Positions 43,505 to 51,233 of a stretch of DNA of 64,000 nucleotides are shown here, piece after piece. Origin of the DNA: Oscillospiraceae bacterium (GTDB taxonomy: Bacteria; Bacillota; Clostridia; Oscillospirales; Oscillospiraceae); contig JAEDDG010000004.1 in NCBI GenBank assembly GCA_016293865.1, positions 1 through 64,000 on the forward strand, given 5' to 3'. A model generated the notes under the pieces. That model ran no database searches. It saw nothing but the letters and a program-made list of their open reading frames with translations, and was not told the origin of the DNA. A program made the position numbers and the translations under genes. Each line of letters opens with the position of its first letter. Position 1 is the first letter of the stretch.

Positions 43505-43533
43505 AGTATAATATAAAAACCGAACAAAGACAA
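43505..43533 (-). promoter_or_regulatory. Sigma-A promoter of the oad operon
   Basis: Minus strand TTGTCT (43528-43533), 17 bp, TATACT (43505-43510), about 75 bp before the oadA start. Confidence 0.75.
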
Positions 43534-43612
43534 ATAAAAAAAGCGTTAAAATCTGACCAAAAATCAGGCCTGTTTTTGCCGTTTTGAGGGGAGCATGACC
43601 AAAAACTGCAAT

Positions 43613-43665
43613 TTAACGGTTCTGAAAAAATCTTAACCGTATCTTAATCTGATAAACGCTATAAT
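43613..43665 (+). promoter_or_regulatory. Candidate phosphate-regulated promoter upstream of the PiT gene
   Basis: TTAACG (43613), TTAACC (43633) and TTAATC (43644) lie on one strand. The last two are 11 bp apart, the spacing of PhoP-type direct repeats. TATAAT follows at 43660-43665. No good -35 is present, which would fit an activated promoter. This is inferred from spacing and the downstream genes. Confidence 0.4.
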
Positions 43666-43851
43666 TAACGGGACGGAAAATCCGGCCGGGGGAAGCTGCG
43701 CGGCGCAGAAGAACGTGGACTGCGTTTATTTTTTGCCGCGTCTGTGCATGTTATCCTCGCCCGCCGGCTGATTTTCAGGACAATCTGCCGGTTTTGCAGG
43801 CTGCACAGCAGTACATATCCTGCATATCCGGCCTGACTGTGCGGGAGCTGA

Positions 43852-44907
43852 ATGATGGATGTATCTTTTGCGTATTTTTTTGACCGGATGATGCACAGCC
43901 CGCTGCTGCTGGCGGCGGTTCTGCTGACGTTCGGCGTGATTTTTGTCAACGGCTGGACGGACGCGCCCAACGCCATTGCCACCTGCGTGGTTACCCGGTG
44001 TATGCCGCCGGGCGCTGCGATTTTCATGGCGGCGGTGCTGAATTTCTTGGGTGTGTTTCTGATGAGCGTGCTGAATGCCACCGTAGCGGAGACGATTATG
44101 AAAATGGTGGATTTCGGAACGGACGCACACGCGGCCATTGTCGCCCTGAGTGCGGCGCTGTTTGCCATCGTGGTGTGGGCGGTGCTGGCCTGGTGCTTCG
44201 GCATTCCAACCAGTGAGAGCCATGCGCTGATTGCCGGACTGACCGGCGGCGCTGTGGCGCTTCATGGCGGCCTTTCCGGCGTAAACGGCGCGGAATGGGT
44301 CAAGGTGCTTTACGGCCTGGTGCTGTCTGTGCTTCTGGGCTTCGGTCTGGGCTGGCTTGTGTGCCGCGGCGTTGTCCTGCTGTTTCGGAAGGCTGACCGC
44401 CGGAAGACGGAAAAGGGATTCCGTGCCGCGCAGATTTTCGGCGCTGCCGCCATGAGCTTCATGCACGGTGCGCAGGACGGGCAGAAATTCATGGGCGTCG
44501 TCCTGCTGAGCCTGTATCTGGCCAACGGATGCGCCCCGGCCGACGCGGCTGCGGCGCCTGTGTGGCTGATGCTCAGCTGCTCGCTGGTGATGGGCGTCGG
44601 GACATCCGTCGGCGGGAAAAAGATCATCAAGTCGGTGGGGATGGACATGGTCAGGCTGGAAAAGTATCAGGGCTTTTCGGCTGACATTGCCGCGTCGCTG
44701 TGCCTGCTCCTGAGCTCGGTATTCGGTCTGCCCGTGTCGACAACGCACGCGAAAACGGCGGCGATTATGGGCGTCGGCGCTGAACGGCGGCTGTCGGCCG
44801 TCCGCCTTTCTGTCGTGCAGGAGATGGCGCTGACCTGGATTCTGACTTTTCCGGGCTGCGGTTTGATCGGCTTTGTTATGGCAAAGCTTTTTATGCATCT
44901 GTTTTAG
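43852..44907 (+). CDS. pit: Inorganic phosphate transporter, PiT family
   Basis: 351 residues with about ten membrane segments. Both PiT signature copies are seen: TFGVIFVNGWTDAPNAIAT in the first half and SSVFGLPVSTTHAKTAAIMG in the second, with GAAAMSFMHGAQDGQKFMG between. It imports phosphate, usually as a metal complex with H+ or Na+. Two ATGs (43852 and 43855) fit the GGGAG site. It heads a plus-strand cluster with a DUF47 protein 29 bp downstream, then an OadB paralogue. The DUF47 partner is standard for PiT. Confidence 0.94.
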   Translation: MMDVSFAYFFDRMMHSPLLLAAVLLTFGVIFVNGWTDAPNAIATCVVTRCMPPGAAIFMAAVLNFLGVFLMSVLNATVAETIMKMVDFGTDAHAAIVALSAALFAIVVWAVLAWCFGIPTSESHALIAGLTGGAVALHGGLSGVNGAEWVKVLYGLVLSVLLGFGLGWLVCRGVVLLFRKADRRKTEKGFRAAQIFGAAAMSFMHGAQDGQKFMGVVLLSLYLANGCAPADAAAAPVWLMLSCSLVMGVGTSVGGKKIIKSVGMDMVRLEKYQGFSADIAASLCLLLSSVFGLPVSTTHAKTAAIMGVGAERRLSAVRLSVVQEMALTWILTFPGCGLIGFVMAKLFMHLF

Positions 44908-44936
44908 AACAGGACTGATTATTGGGGAGCGGAAGT

Positions 44937-45560
44937 ATGGCGGGAAAAAACGAACGGTTTTACTTTACAAATTTTGTTGAGGCGGCTGAGTGCGCCTGCA
45001 GTGCGGCCCGGTATCTGACGGACTGCCTGCTGCGGTATGATCCGAAAGGGATACGGTCCATGCTGGAGACCATGCATCGCTATGAGCACATGGGAGACCA
45101 GAAGAAGCACGAGATGTCCGTGGCGCTGGCGCAGGCGTTTGTCACGCCCCTGGACAGAGAGGACCTGGCGGATATCAGCCAGTGCATAGACGAGGTGACG
45201 GACGCCATCGAGGAGGTCCTGCAGCGTTTTTACATTGACAACATACGGTCTGTTCCGCCGGAGGCGATCGAGTTTGCAAAAATGATTGCCGCGTGCTGCG
45301 CACTGATGAAGGAAATGATGGAAGAGCTCGGCAATTTCAGGAAACCGGAAAAGCTGAGGAAGATCATCATTGCCCTGAACCATGCGGAGGAGGACTGCGA
45401 CAGTTTTTATATAGACGCCGCGCAGAACGCGCGGATGCGGCATGACGACATGTTCGAAGTATTCTCCTGGCGGGAGATTTTTGATTACATGGAGCGCTGC
45501 GCAGACGCGTGCGAACATGTGGCCGACGTGGTGGAAACCGCTGTTATGAAAAATACCTGA
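44937..45560 (+). CDS. DUF47/PhoU-like protein (PiT accessory)
   Basis: 207 residues from ATG 44937 (GGGAG seven bases ahead; a TTG at 44922 is less likely). It is all-helical, with the DUF47 features YFTNFVEAAECACSAARYL, HEMSVALAQAFVTPLDREDLADIS and CIDEVTDAIEE. These proteins are cytoplasmic PhoU relatives that bind metal through acidic motifs and modulate PiT activity; the D-x4-D and E-x3-D/E patterns are present. It lies 29 bp after pit and 59 bp before the OadB paralogue. Confidence 0.92.
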   Translation: MAGKNERFYFTNFVEAAECACSAARYLTDCLLRYDPKGIRSMLETMHRYEHMGDQKKHEMSVALAQAFVTPLDREDLADISQCIDEVTDAIEEVLQRFYIDNIRSVPPEAIEFAKMIAACCALMKEMMEELGNFRKPEKLRKIIIALNHAEEDCDSFYIDAAQNARMRHDDMFEVFSWREIFDYMERCADACEHVADVVETAVMKNT

Positions 45561-45619
45561 CTGCGCGGAGCCGGGAAAGACGGAAGGCTGCGCAGATGGT
45601 GCATGAAAGGGAGTCATAA

Positions 45620-46741
45620 ATGGAATCAGTTTTTGAGAATGTCCTGAATATTGAGTGGCGGCAGATTGTGATGTGGCTGATCGGCGGCATTCTGATCTAT
45701 CTCGCCGTGAAGAAGGACATGGAGCCGGCGCTGCTGCTGCCCATGGGCTTCGGCGCAATTCTGGTCAACCTTCCCATGTCCGGCGCTGTGACGCAGATTT
45801 ACGACGGCGTGGCGGAAACCGGCGTCATTGACCTTTTGTTCAATTCCGGAATTGCGAATGAGCTGTTTCCGCTGCTGCTTTTTATCGGCATCGGCGCCAT
45901 GATTGATTTTGAACCGCTGCTGACCAATCCGAAGCTGATGCTTTTCGGAGCTGCGGCGCAGTTCGGCATTTTCTTTACGCTGAGCATGGCGGCGCTGCTG
46001 GGATTTGACCTGAAGGACGCCGCCTCCATCGCCATTATCGGCGCGGCAGACGGACCGACGTCCATCTTTGTGGCCAATTATCTCCGGTCCAATTACATTG
46101 GCCCCATTATTGTGGCGGCCTATTCCTACATGGCCCTGGTGCCCATTGTCCAGCCGCCGGTTATCCGGCTGTTCACGACGAAAAAGGAACGGCAGATCCG
46201 CATGGATTACACGGGCATCAAGGTTTCAAAGCGGACGAAAATCCTGTTCCCTGTTGTGGTTACCATTGTGACCGGGATTGTCTCCCCGCGTTCGGTGGCG
46301 CTGATCGGCTTTCTGATGTTCGGCAATCTGATCCGGGAGTGCGGCGTGCTGAATTCCCTGTCAGAGACGGCCCAGAAAGTGCTGACCAATCTGATTACGC
46401 TGCTTTTGGGCATTACAGTGGCTGCCAGAATGACAGCGGACGCGTTCCTCAATGTACAGACGCTGATGATTCTCGGGCTTGGGCTCGCCGCGTTTATTTT
46501 CGATACGATCGGCGGCGTTCTGTTCGCGAAGGTGCTGAATCTGTTCAGCAGAAAGAAAGTGAATCCCATGATCGGAGCCGCCGGGATTTCCGCATTTCCC
46601 ATGTCGGCCCGGGTGGTGCATAAAATGGGCCTGCAGGAGGACAACCAGAATTTCCTCCTGATGCACGCAGTGGGCGCCAATGTCTCCGGCCAGATTGCCT
46701 CGGTGGTGGCCGGCGGCCTGATTCTGAATTTCTTTGGATAA
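45620..46741 (+). CDS. Second Na+-translocating decarboxylase beta-subunit paralogue, no catalytic partners
   Basis: 373 residues, about 36 shorter than the OadB at 40031 and clearly paralogous: ILIYLAVKKDMEPALLLPMGFGAI, IIGAADGPTSIFVANYL with the essential Asp, and AYSYMALVPIVQPPVIRLFTTKKE. The membrane Na+-pathway residues appear conserved, so the pump fold is probably functional. AAAGGGAG precedes the ATG. It follows pit and DUF47 on the same strand and is followed 14 bp later by a tiny OadG-like gene. No carboxyltransferase or biotin carrier is in this cluster. It might share the soluble subunits of the neighbouring operon or act as a Na+ channel or regulator linked to phosphate uptake. 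Confidence 0.93.
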   Translation: MESVFENVLNIEWRQIVMWLIGGILIYLAVKKDMEPALLLPMGFGAILVNLPMSGAVTQIYDGVAETGVIDLLFNSGIANELFPLLLFIGIGAMIDFEPLLTNPKLMLFGAAAQFGIFFTLSMAALLGFDLKDAASIAIIGAADGPTSIFVANYLRSNYIGPIIVAAYSYMALVPIVQPPVIRLFTTKKERQIRMDYTGIKVSKRTKILFPVVVTIVTGIVSPRSVALIGFLMFGNLIRECGVLNSLSETAQKVLTNLITLLLGITVAARMTADAFLNVQTLMILGLGLAAFIFDTIGGVLFAKVLNLFSRKKVNPMIGAAGISAFPMSARVVHKMGLQEDNQNFLLMHAVGANVSGQIASVVAGGLILNFFG

Positions 46742-46755
46742 CGGGAGGGAAGACG

Positions 46756-46884
46756 ATGAATGTCGAATTGTTTTTGTCCACGCTGCCGTTTATGGCGAAA
46801 GGAATGGCGGCTGTGTTTGCGGTTATCCTGGTGCTGATGCTGTGTATTTTCCTGCTGAACAGGCTTTTTTCTCCCGGAAAATGA
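46756..46884 (+). CDS. 42-residue OadG-like membrane microprotein
   Basis: Too short for usual gene calling. ATG 46756 follows GGGAGGGAAG by three bases and lies 14 bp after the OadB paralogue stop. The product begins MNVELFLSTLPFMAKGMAAV and has a single membrane helix (AAVFAVILVLMLCIFLL) and the short basic tail NRLFSPGK. The FMxxGMxxVF pattern followed by a leucine-rich helix and N-[KR]-L-F is that of the N-terminal membrane part of OadG/gamma subunits, here with the soluble domain missing. It is likely the assembly or stability partner of the preceding beta paralogue. A terminator follows. Confidence 0.8.
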   Translation: MNVELFLSTLPFMAKGMAAVFAVILVLMLCIFLLNRLFSPGK

Positions 46885-46913
46885 GCGCGCGGCGGAATGG
46901 CCGTATGAATCAG

Positions 46914-46958
46914 AATCCCCGCTGAAGGCGAGAAGCCTTCAGCGGGGATTGCTGCTTT
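46914..46958 (+). terminator. Terminator of the Pit-DUF47-OadB-miniG cluster
   Basis: A perfect 16-bp stem (46914-46929 with 46935-46950), loop GAGAA, then GCTGCTTTT. Confidence 0.8.
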
Positions 46959-46984
46959 TCAGACTTTTCGGACGCCGGAGCCGG

Positions 46985-48055
46985 TCAGTTCAGGGAGAAC
47001 TCCATGTATACCGGGTTGTGATCGGAGGCGGCAAAGCCGCAGTCAATGACGGCGGCGCTTTCGACGGTTACGTTTTCGGAGACGATGAAGCCGTCCACAG
47101 TCAGCACAAAGGTATGGCCGGGCGTATAGGGTTCGTCAGTATTGCGGCTGCTTGGAATGGGGGCGTCCGGATCACAGCTGTTGACCAGCCGGAAGCCCCG
47201 GGGCATCAGCTGCGCAGGGAAAGGCCGCGCCCAGGTGAACGTGCCGCCGTCCACGCCGAAGACGGCGCCTGAGTTGCCCAGAAGATCCATGTTGAAGTCC
47301 CCGCCGCAGATGACGTGGCAGCCTTCCGCGGCATCCGCCGCCATGTCGCCCAGCAGCATGTCCAGCTGCCGGGTGTTGATGCTGCCGTCTGATGAGTAGG
47401 CGGAGAGGTGCACATTATACAGGCACAGCGTCCCGCCGTTTTCCAGCGGGATACGCGTGATGCTGTAGCAGCGGTCAAGGTCCAGCAGTTTGGTCAGTCC
47501 TGTTTCGATGGGAAGGCTCCGGCGCAGCGCGCTGTCTGCCGTCCAGGCGGAGAAGGTCATCAGCCCGGAGCGGGACCGGCCGTGGGGGTGCAGAGGGGGA
47601 TACATCAGATACGCGGAGTCGTAGTTCTGGCAGAATACGCTGTCATAGCCGGGAAGCGCCCCGGAAAACAGGGCGGATTCATCGATGTGATAGCTGCGGG
47701 TTGAATCCGTGTCCACCTCCTGAAGCAGGATGAAATCCGGCTGCAGTCCGGACAGAAGGCCGGTACAGTACCCGATGTTGTTTTCAACGGCCTGCGCCGA
47801 GAAGGCGCGGGATTCCGTGCCGCCGTCCATGAAAAAGGAATAGTCGCTGCTGTAGGCGCCGAAGCCCACGTTCCAGGTGACGATGGAAAAGGTGTCGTCT
47901 GCCGGGACAGAGGCTTCTTCGGCGCCGGAGACGACGTCCAGCGTCAGATTGTCCTCCAGCCTGGAATATGTGGCCAGGACGTATATGACATAGGCGAGCA
48001 CGACCGCCAGGACGACGGCCAGCACACAGCCGCAGATTTTCAGGATTTTCTTCAT
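46985..48055 (-). CDS. Membrane-anchored endonuclease/exonuclease/phosphatase-family hydrolase
   Basis: 356 residues. One N-terminal membrane helix (~5-30) is followed by a complete EEP (DNase I-like) domain facing outside. Catalytic motifs: TWNVGFGAYS, LLQEVDTDS, YNVHLSAYSSD, VICGGDFNMDL and the final SDHNPV. These coordinate Mg2+ and the attacking water. Substrates in this family range from nucleic acids to phosphoinositides and sphingomyelin; the outward topology suggests extracellular nucleic acid or lipid headgroup hydrolysis, but this is inference. Its ATG overlaps the stop of the CPBP gene by four bases. Confidence 0.9.
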   Translation of the reverse strand: MKKILKICGCVLAVVLAVVLAYVIYVLATYSRLEDNLTLDVVSGAEEASVPADDTFSIVTWNVGFGAYSSDYSFFMDGGTESRAFSAQAVENNIGYCTGLLSGLQPDFILLQEVDTDSTRSYHIDESALFSGALPGYDSVFCQNYDSAYLMYPPLHPHGRSRSGLMTFSAWTADSALRRSLPIETGLTKLLDLDRCYSITRIPLENGGTLCLYNVHLSAYSSDGSINTRQLDMLLGDMAADAAEGCHVICGGDFNMDLLGNSGAVFGVDGGTFTWARPFPAQLMPRGFRLVNSCDPDAPIPSSRNTDEPYTPGHTFVLTVDGFIVSENVTVESAAVIDCGFAASDHNPVYMEFSLN

Positions 48056-49020
48056 TGCTCGACCTTCTTTCGTCCGCTGCCGGACAGATGGATGAAAAGA
48101 ACACAGGAAATGGCAATCAGAAGGACCAGGGTAACGGCGAGGCTGCCCTCAAGCCCGAAGGAGCCGCCGTTCCACAGCTTCAGTTCGTCGGCAGGCGTGC
48201 AGCGCAGAACGCTGTCCCCGGCCGCGGTTCCGCTGACGGGTATGCCGAAGAGATTCCCCTGTGCAAAGTTCCACATGGAATGGATAGCGGCGGCGCCCCA
48301 GATGCTGCCGCGCCAGAGAAAGTAGATGCCGGCAAACGCCCCGAACAGGAAGAGGTTCACCAGCGCCAGTACGGAGAGACCGGAGTTGGAGATGTGCAGC
48401 AGCGCAAATACGGCGGCGCTGACGCCTACGGCGACAGCCGCCGGCGCGCGCCGGGCGACGGAGACGCACAGATAGCCCCGGCATAAAAGCTCCTCGGCCA
48501 TTCCCTGCACAAGAAAACCCAGAAACAGCACGGCGATCATCCACCAGCGGGTGCCGGCAGCCGGTTCCAGCCGGATTCCGCCGAAGGCGCAGCAGATTCC
48601 GACAGCCGCTGCCATCAGCGCAAGGCCGATGACGAGACCGGCCAGATATTCCCGGAACGCGCCTGCACGCACAATTCCCATGGAGTCCAGGCTGCGCTTT
48701 TCAATCAGCCGGCAGTAGAGCACGGCGGCGGCAATCAGTGCGGCAGTGGAAAAAAGCGTGACTGCGTACAGCCAGGCCGGAAGACCATTGATCAGTGCCC
48801 GGACAGCGTTCAGATCAATCCGGCCGGAAGAGAGAATTTCACGGAAGGCGTCGCTTGTCAGAAGGGCGGCGCTTTCCGGAATGAACAGAATCAGACCCTG
48901 CGCCGTGCTTCCGGCAAGGAACACGGCAAAGAAAATCAGAATTTCCAGGATCAGGCGGTGACCGCGGCTTTCCTGCGCTGCCAGACGGACAGGACGGTTT
49001 GGGGCTGCGGCAAAGTTCAT
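48052..49020 (-). CDS. CPBP-family intramembrane metalloprotease
   Basis: 322 residues from ATG 49020, chosen because GGAGG is seven bases ahead; an in-frame ATG seven codons earlier lacks this. It has about eight membrane segments. The CPBP/Abi motifs are complete: EELLCRGYL (EExxxR), FALLHI (FxxxH) and HSMWNFAQG (HxxxN). It is predicted to cut within or near the membrane, as CAAX-prenyl protease-like enzymes do. It is the first gene of a two-gene unit with the EEP-family hydrolase. Confidence 0.92.
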   Translation of the reverse strand: MNFAAAPNRPVRLAAQESRGHRLILEILIFFAVFLAGSTAQGLILFIPESAALLTSDAFREILSSGRIDLNAVRALINGLPAWLYAVTLFSTAALIAAAVLYCRLIEKRSLDSMGIVRAGAFREYLAGLVIGLALMAAAVGICCAFGGIRLEPAAGTRWWMIAVLFLGFLVQGMAEELLCRGYLCVSVARRAPAAVAVGVSAAVFALLHISNSGLSVLALVNLFLFGAFAGIYFLWRGSIWGAAAIHSMWNFAQGNLFGIPVSGTAAGDSVLRCTPADELKLWNGGSFGLEGSLAVTLVLLIAISCVLFIHLSGSGRKKVEQ

Positions 49021-49093
49021 ATGTATACCTCCGTTAAACAAACAATGCGGTCTGCGTCTGAACAGACAGAGGCCGGAACCGGCGGATACAGGG

Positions 49094-49121
49094 AAGGGGA
49101 ACAGAGAGCCTGTTCCCCTTT
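49094..49121 (-). terminator. Hairpin after glnS
   Basis: A perfect 11-bp stem (49094-49104 with 49110-49120) lies 12 bp past the glnS stop; the T-tract on the minus strand is weak (TTCCCTG). Confidence 0.55.
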
Positions 49122-49132
49122 GTGATCGGCAG

Positions 49133-50797
49133 TCAGAATTTAAAGCTGTCCTTCAGCGCCACTGCGCGGTTGAACACAGGCGCGCCCGGCCGGGAGTCCT
49201 TGCTGTCCACAGCAAAGTAACCCTGGCGCAGGAACTGGAAGGCTGCGGGGGCCTGCACGTCTTTCAGCGCGGCTTCCACCTTGCAGCCGGTCAGCGTTTC
49301 CAGAGAAGCGGGATTCAGGCAGTCCAGGAAATCCTTGTCGCCGGAATCAGGATCGGCGTCGCTGAACAGATTGCCGTACAGACGGATTTCGGCGTCGGCT
49401 GCCGTGGCCGCGTCCACCCAATGGATGGTGGCGCCTTTGATTTTCCGCCCGTCTGCCGGATCGCCGCCGCGGCTGTCAGGATCATAGGTGCAGAGAATTT
49501 CTGTCACATTTCCGTCAGCGTCCTTGACACAGCCGGTGCATTTGATGAGATATGCGCCCTTCAGGCGGCATTCCGGACCGTCAGGCGACAGGCGTTTGTA
49601 CTTGGGAACAGGCGTTTCCATAAAATCGTCCGCCTCCACCCACAGCGTTTTGGAGAAGGAGACCTGGCGCGTGCCGGCCGTCTCGCTTCCGGGGAGGTTT
49701 TCAATCTCCACCGTTTCGCTGCAGCCGTCCGGATAATTTGTAATGGTCAGCCTGACGGGGCGCAGAACGGCCATGCGCCGCGGCGCGTGGGTGTTCAGGT
49801 CATCCCGCAGGCAGTGCTCCAGAAAAGCGTATTCCACCGTGTTCGGCACTTTTGCAACGCCGATCTGTTCGCAGAAATTGCGGATCGAGGCGGGCGTATA
49901 GCCCCGGCGGCGCAGGCCGCACAGTGTGGGCATCCGCGGATCGTCCCAGCCGGAGACATATCCCTCTTCAACGAGCTTTCTCAGCTTGCGCTTGCTCATC
50001 ACCGTGTAGTTGATGCCAAGCCGGGCAAATTCGATCTGACGCGGACGGGACGGCAGATTGCAGTTTTCAACCACCCAGTTGTAAAGCGGCCGGTGATCCT
50101 CAAATTCCAGGGAGCACAGGCTGTGCGTGATCCCTTCCAGCGCGTCCTCAATGGGATGGGCAAAATCATACATGGGATAGATGCACCATTTGTCCCCGGT
50201 GCGGTGATGGTGCATGTGGTTGATGCGGTAGATGGCCGGATCGCGCATGTTGAAGTTGCCGGAGGCCGGATCAATCTTTGCGCGCAGCGTCATGGCGCCG
50301 TTCGGGAATTCGCCGGCCTTCATCCGGCGGAAAAGATCCAGGGATTCCTCAATCGGCCGGTCGCGGTAGGGGCACCTGGCCGGCGTTTTCAGGTCGCCGC
50401 GGTATTCGCGCATCTGCTCCGGGGTCAGCTCGCACACGTAGGCAAGGCCCCGGCGGATCAGGTCTTCCGCGCACGCATACATCTGATCAAAATAGTCGGA
50501 GGCATAATAAAACCGGTCGCCCCAGTCAAAGCCCAGCCAGTGGATGTCCTCTTTGATGGCGTCCACATATTCCGTGTCCTCTTTGGTGGGGTTTGTGTCG
50601 TCCATGCGCAGGTTGCAGATGCCGCCGTACTTTTCCGCGCTGCCGAAGTCGATGCACAGCGCTTTGCAGTGGCCGATATGGAGATAGCCGTTGGGCTCCG
50701 GCGGGAAACGGGTGTGTACCTGCATGCCGGCATAATTGCCGCCGGGCGCGATGTCTTCTTCAATAAAGGCGTGGATGAAATTTTTGGCTTCGTCCAT
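49133..50797 (-). CDS. glnS: Glutaminyl-tRNA synthetase
   Basis: 554 residues, class Ic. Nucleotide-binding motifs are FPPEPNGYLHIGHCKAL (HIGH) and VMSKRKL (KMSKS-like). The GlnRS-specific acceptor-binding and two-barrel anticodon-binding domains follow (RRMAVLRPVRLTITNYPDG onward). It charges tRNA-Gln directly. Many Firmicutes lack it and use GluRS plus GatCAB instead, so its presence is informative about lineage. There is no extra N-terminal or YqeY-like domain. GGAG is 11 bases upstream, and a promoter is at 50885-50913. Confidence 0.96.
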   Translation of the reverse strand: MDEAKNFIHAFIEEDIAPGGNYAGMQVHTRFPPEPNGYLHIGHCKALCIDFGSAEKYGGICNLRMDDTNPTKEDTEYVDAIKEDIHWLGFDWGDRFYYASDYFDQMYACAEDLIRRGLAYVCELTPEQMREYRGDLKTPARCPYRDRPIEESLDLFRRMKAGEFPNGAMTLRAKIDPASGNFNMRDPAIYRINHMHHHRTGDKWCIYPMYDFAHPIEDALEGITHSLCSLEFEDHRPLYNWVVENCNLPSRPRQIEFARLGINYTVMSKRKLRKLVEEGYVSGWDDPRMPTLCGLRRRGYTPASIRNFCEQIGVAKVPNTVEYAFLEHCLRDDLNTHAPRRMAVLRPVRLTITNYPDGCSETVEIENLPGSETAGTRQVSFSKTLWVEADDFMETPVPKYKRLSPDGPECRLKGAYLIKCTGCVKDADGNVTEILCTYDPDSRGGDPADGRKIKGATIHWVDAATAADAEIRLYGNLFSDADPDSGDKDFLDCLNPASLETLTGCKVEAALKDVQAPAAFQFLRQGYFAVDSKDSRPGAPVFNRAVALKDSFKF

Positions 50798-50884
50798 GTT
50801 GTATTCAACTCCAGTATATCTTCAATTCCCCGCTGCAACGGAGCGCCGGGACAGTACGGCGCCGGCTCAGCAGCTGCTTCGGCT

Positions 50885-50913
50885 ATTATAGCTTAATTGC
50901 GGAGGATTTACAA
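50885..50913 (-). promoter_or_regulatory. Promoter of glnS
   Basis: Minus strand TTGTAA (50908-50913), 17 bp, TATAAT (50885-50890). It is back-to-back with the valS promoter; the two -35 elements are seven bases apart. Confidence 0.75.
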
Positions 50914-50920
50914 CATTTTA

Positions 50921-50949
50921 TTGACAAACGCGGGGGAATATCATATAAT
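50921..50949 (+). promoter_or_regulatory. Consensus sigma-A promoter of the valS T-box transcript
   Basis: TTGACA (50921-50926), exactly 17 bp, TATAAT (50944-50949): a full consensus match. Confidence 0.93.
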
Positions 50950-50956
50950 CCACTTT

Positions 50957-51219
50957 GTATTATGGCGGTGTATGCCGCCGGATCAGTCACAACGGCGAAG
51001 AAGGGAAAAAGTAAGCTCCCCGCGGATTTTCAGAGAGAGAACGGCCGGTGAAAGTTCTCATGATGCAGGGCTGAAAGTCATCCCGGAGCCTCCGCACTGA
51101 ACGGCAAGTAAGGCGGACGCGTCCCCGCGTTACAGGGGAGAGATTGCCGCGCGCGCAGCGCGCGGAATTCAGGTGGTACAGCGTAGATTTGCGCCCTGGG
51201 AGCTTCCCGGGGCTTTTTT
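50957..51219 (+). ncRNA. T-box riboswitch controlling valS (specifier GUC)
   Basis: The leader between promoter and valS has the T-box landmarks in order. First is a 5' hairpin (GGCGG...CCGCC). Stem I follows, with GAAGAAGGGAAAAAGTAA on its 5' side and an AGAGAG plus GGUGAAA distal element. On its 3' side the specifier loop reads CTGAAAGTCATCCCGGAGCC; the codon at the specifier position is GTC (51077-51079), valine. Then come an AGTAAGGCGGACGCG/CGTTAC element and the T-box AGGTGGTACAGCG (51171-51183). The terminator stem (51193-51201 with 51205-51213) is followed by six T's. Uncharged tRNA-Val should favour the antiterminator and valS expression. Confidence 0.93.
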
Positions 51220-51233
51220 GTTGAGGAGGGAGC

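Larger units (their letters stand above)
43432..43851. other. Divergent intergenic region between oadA and the phosphate transporter gene
   Basis: 420 bp, AT-rich compared with its surroundings, with no plausible gene. It holds the minus-strand promoter of the oad operon (43505-43533), a TATAAT at 43660-43665 for the plus strand, TTAAC-type repeats at 43613, 43633 and 43644, and a short dyad around 43559-43579 (CAAAAAT...TTTTTG). Confidence 0.7.
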
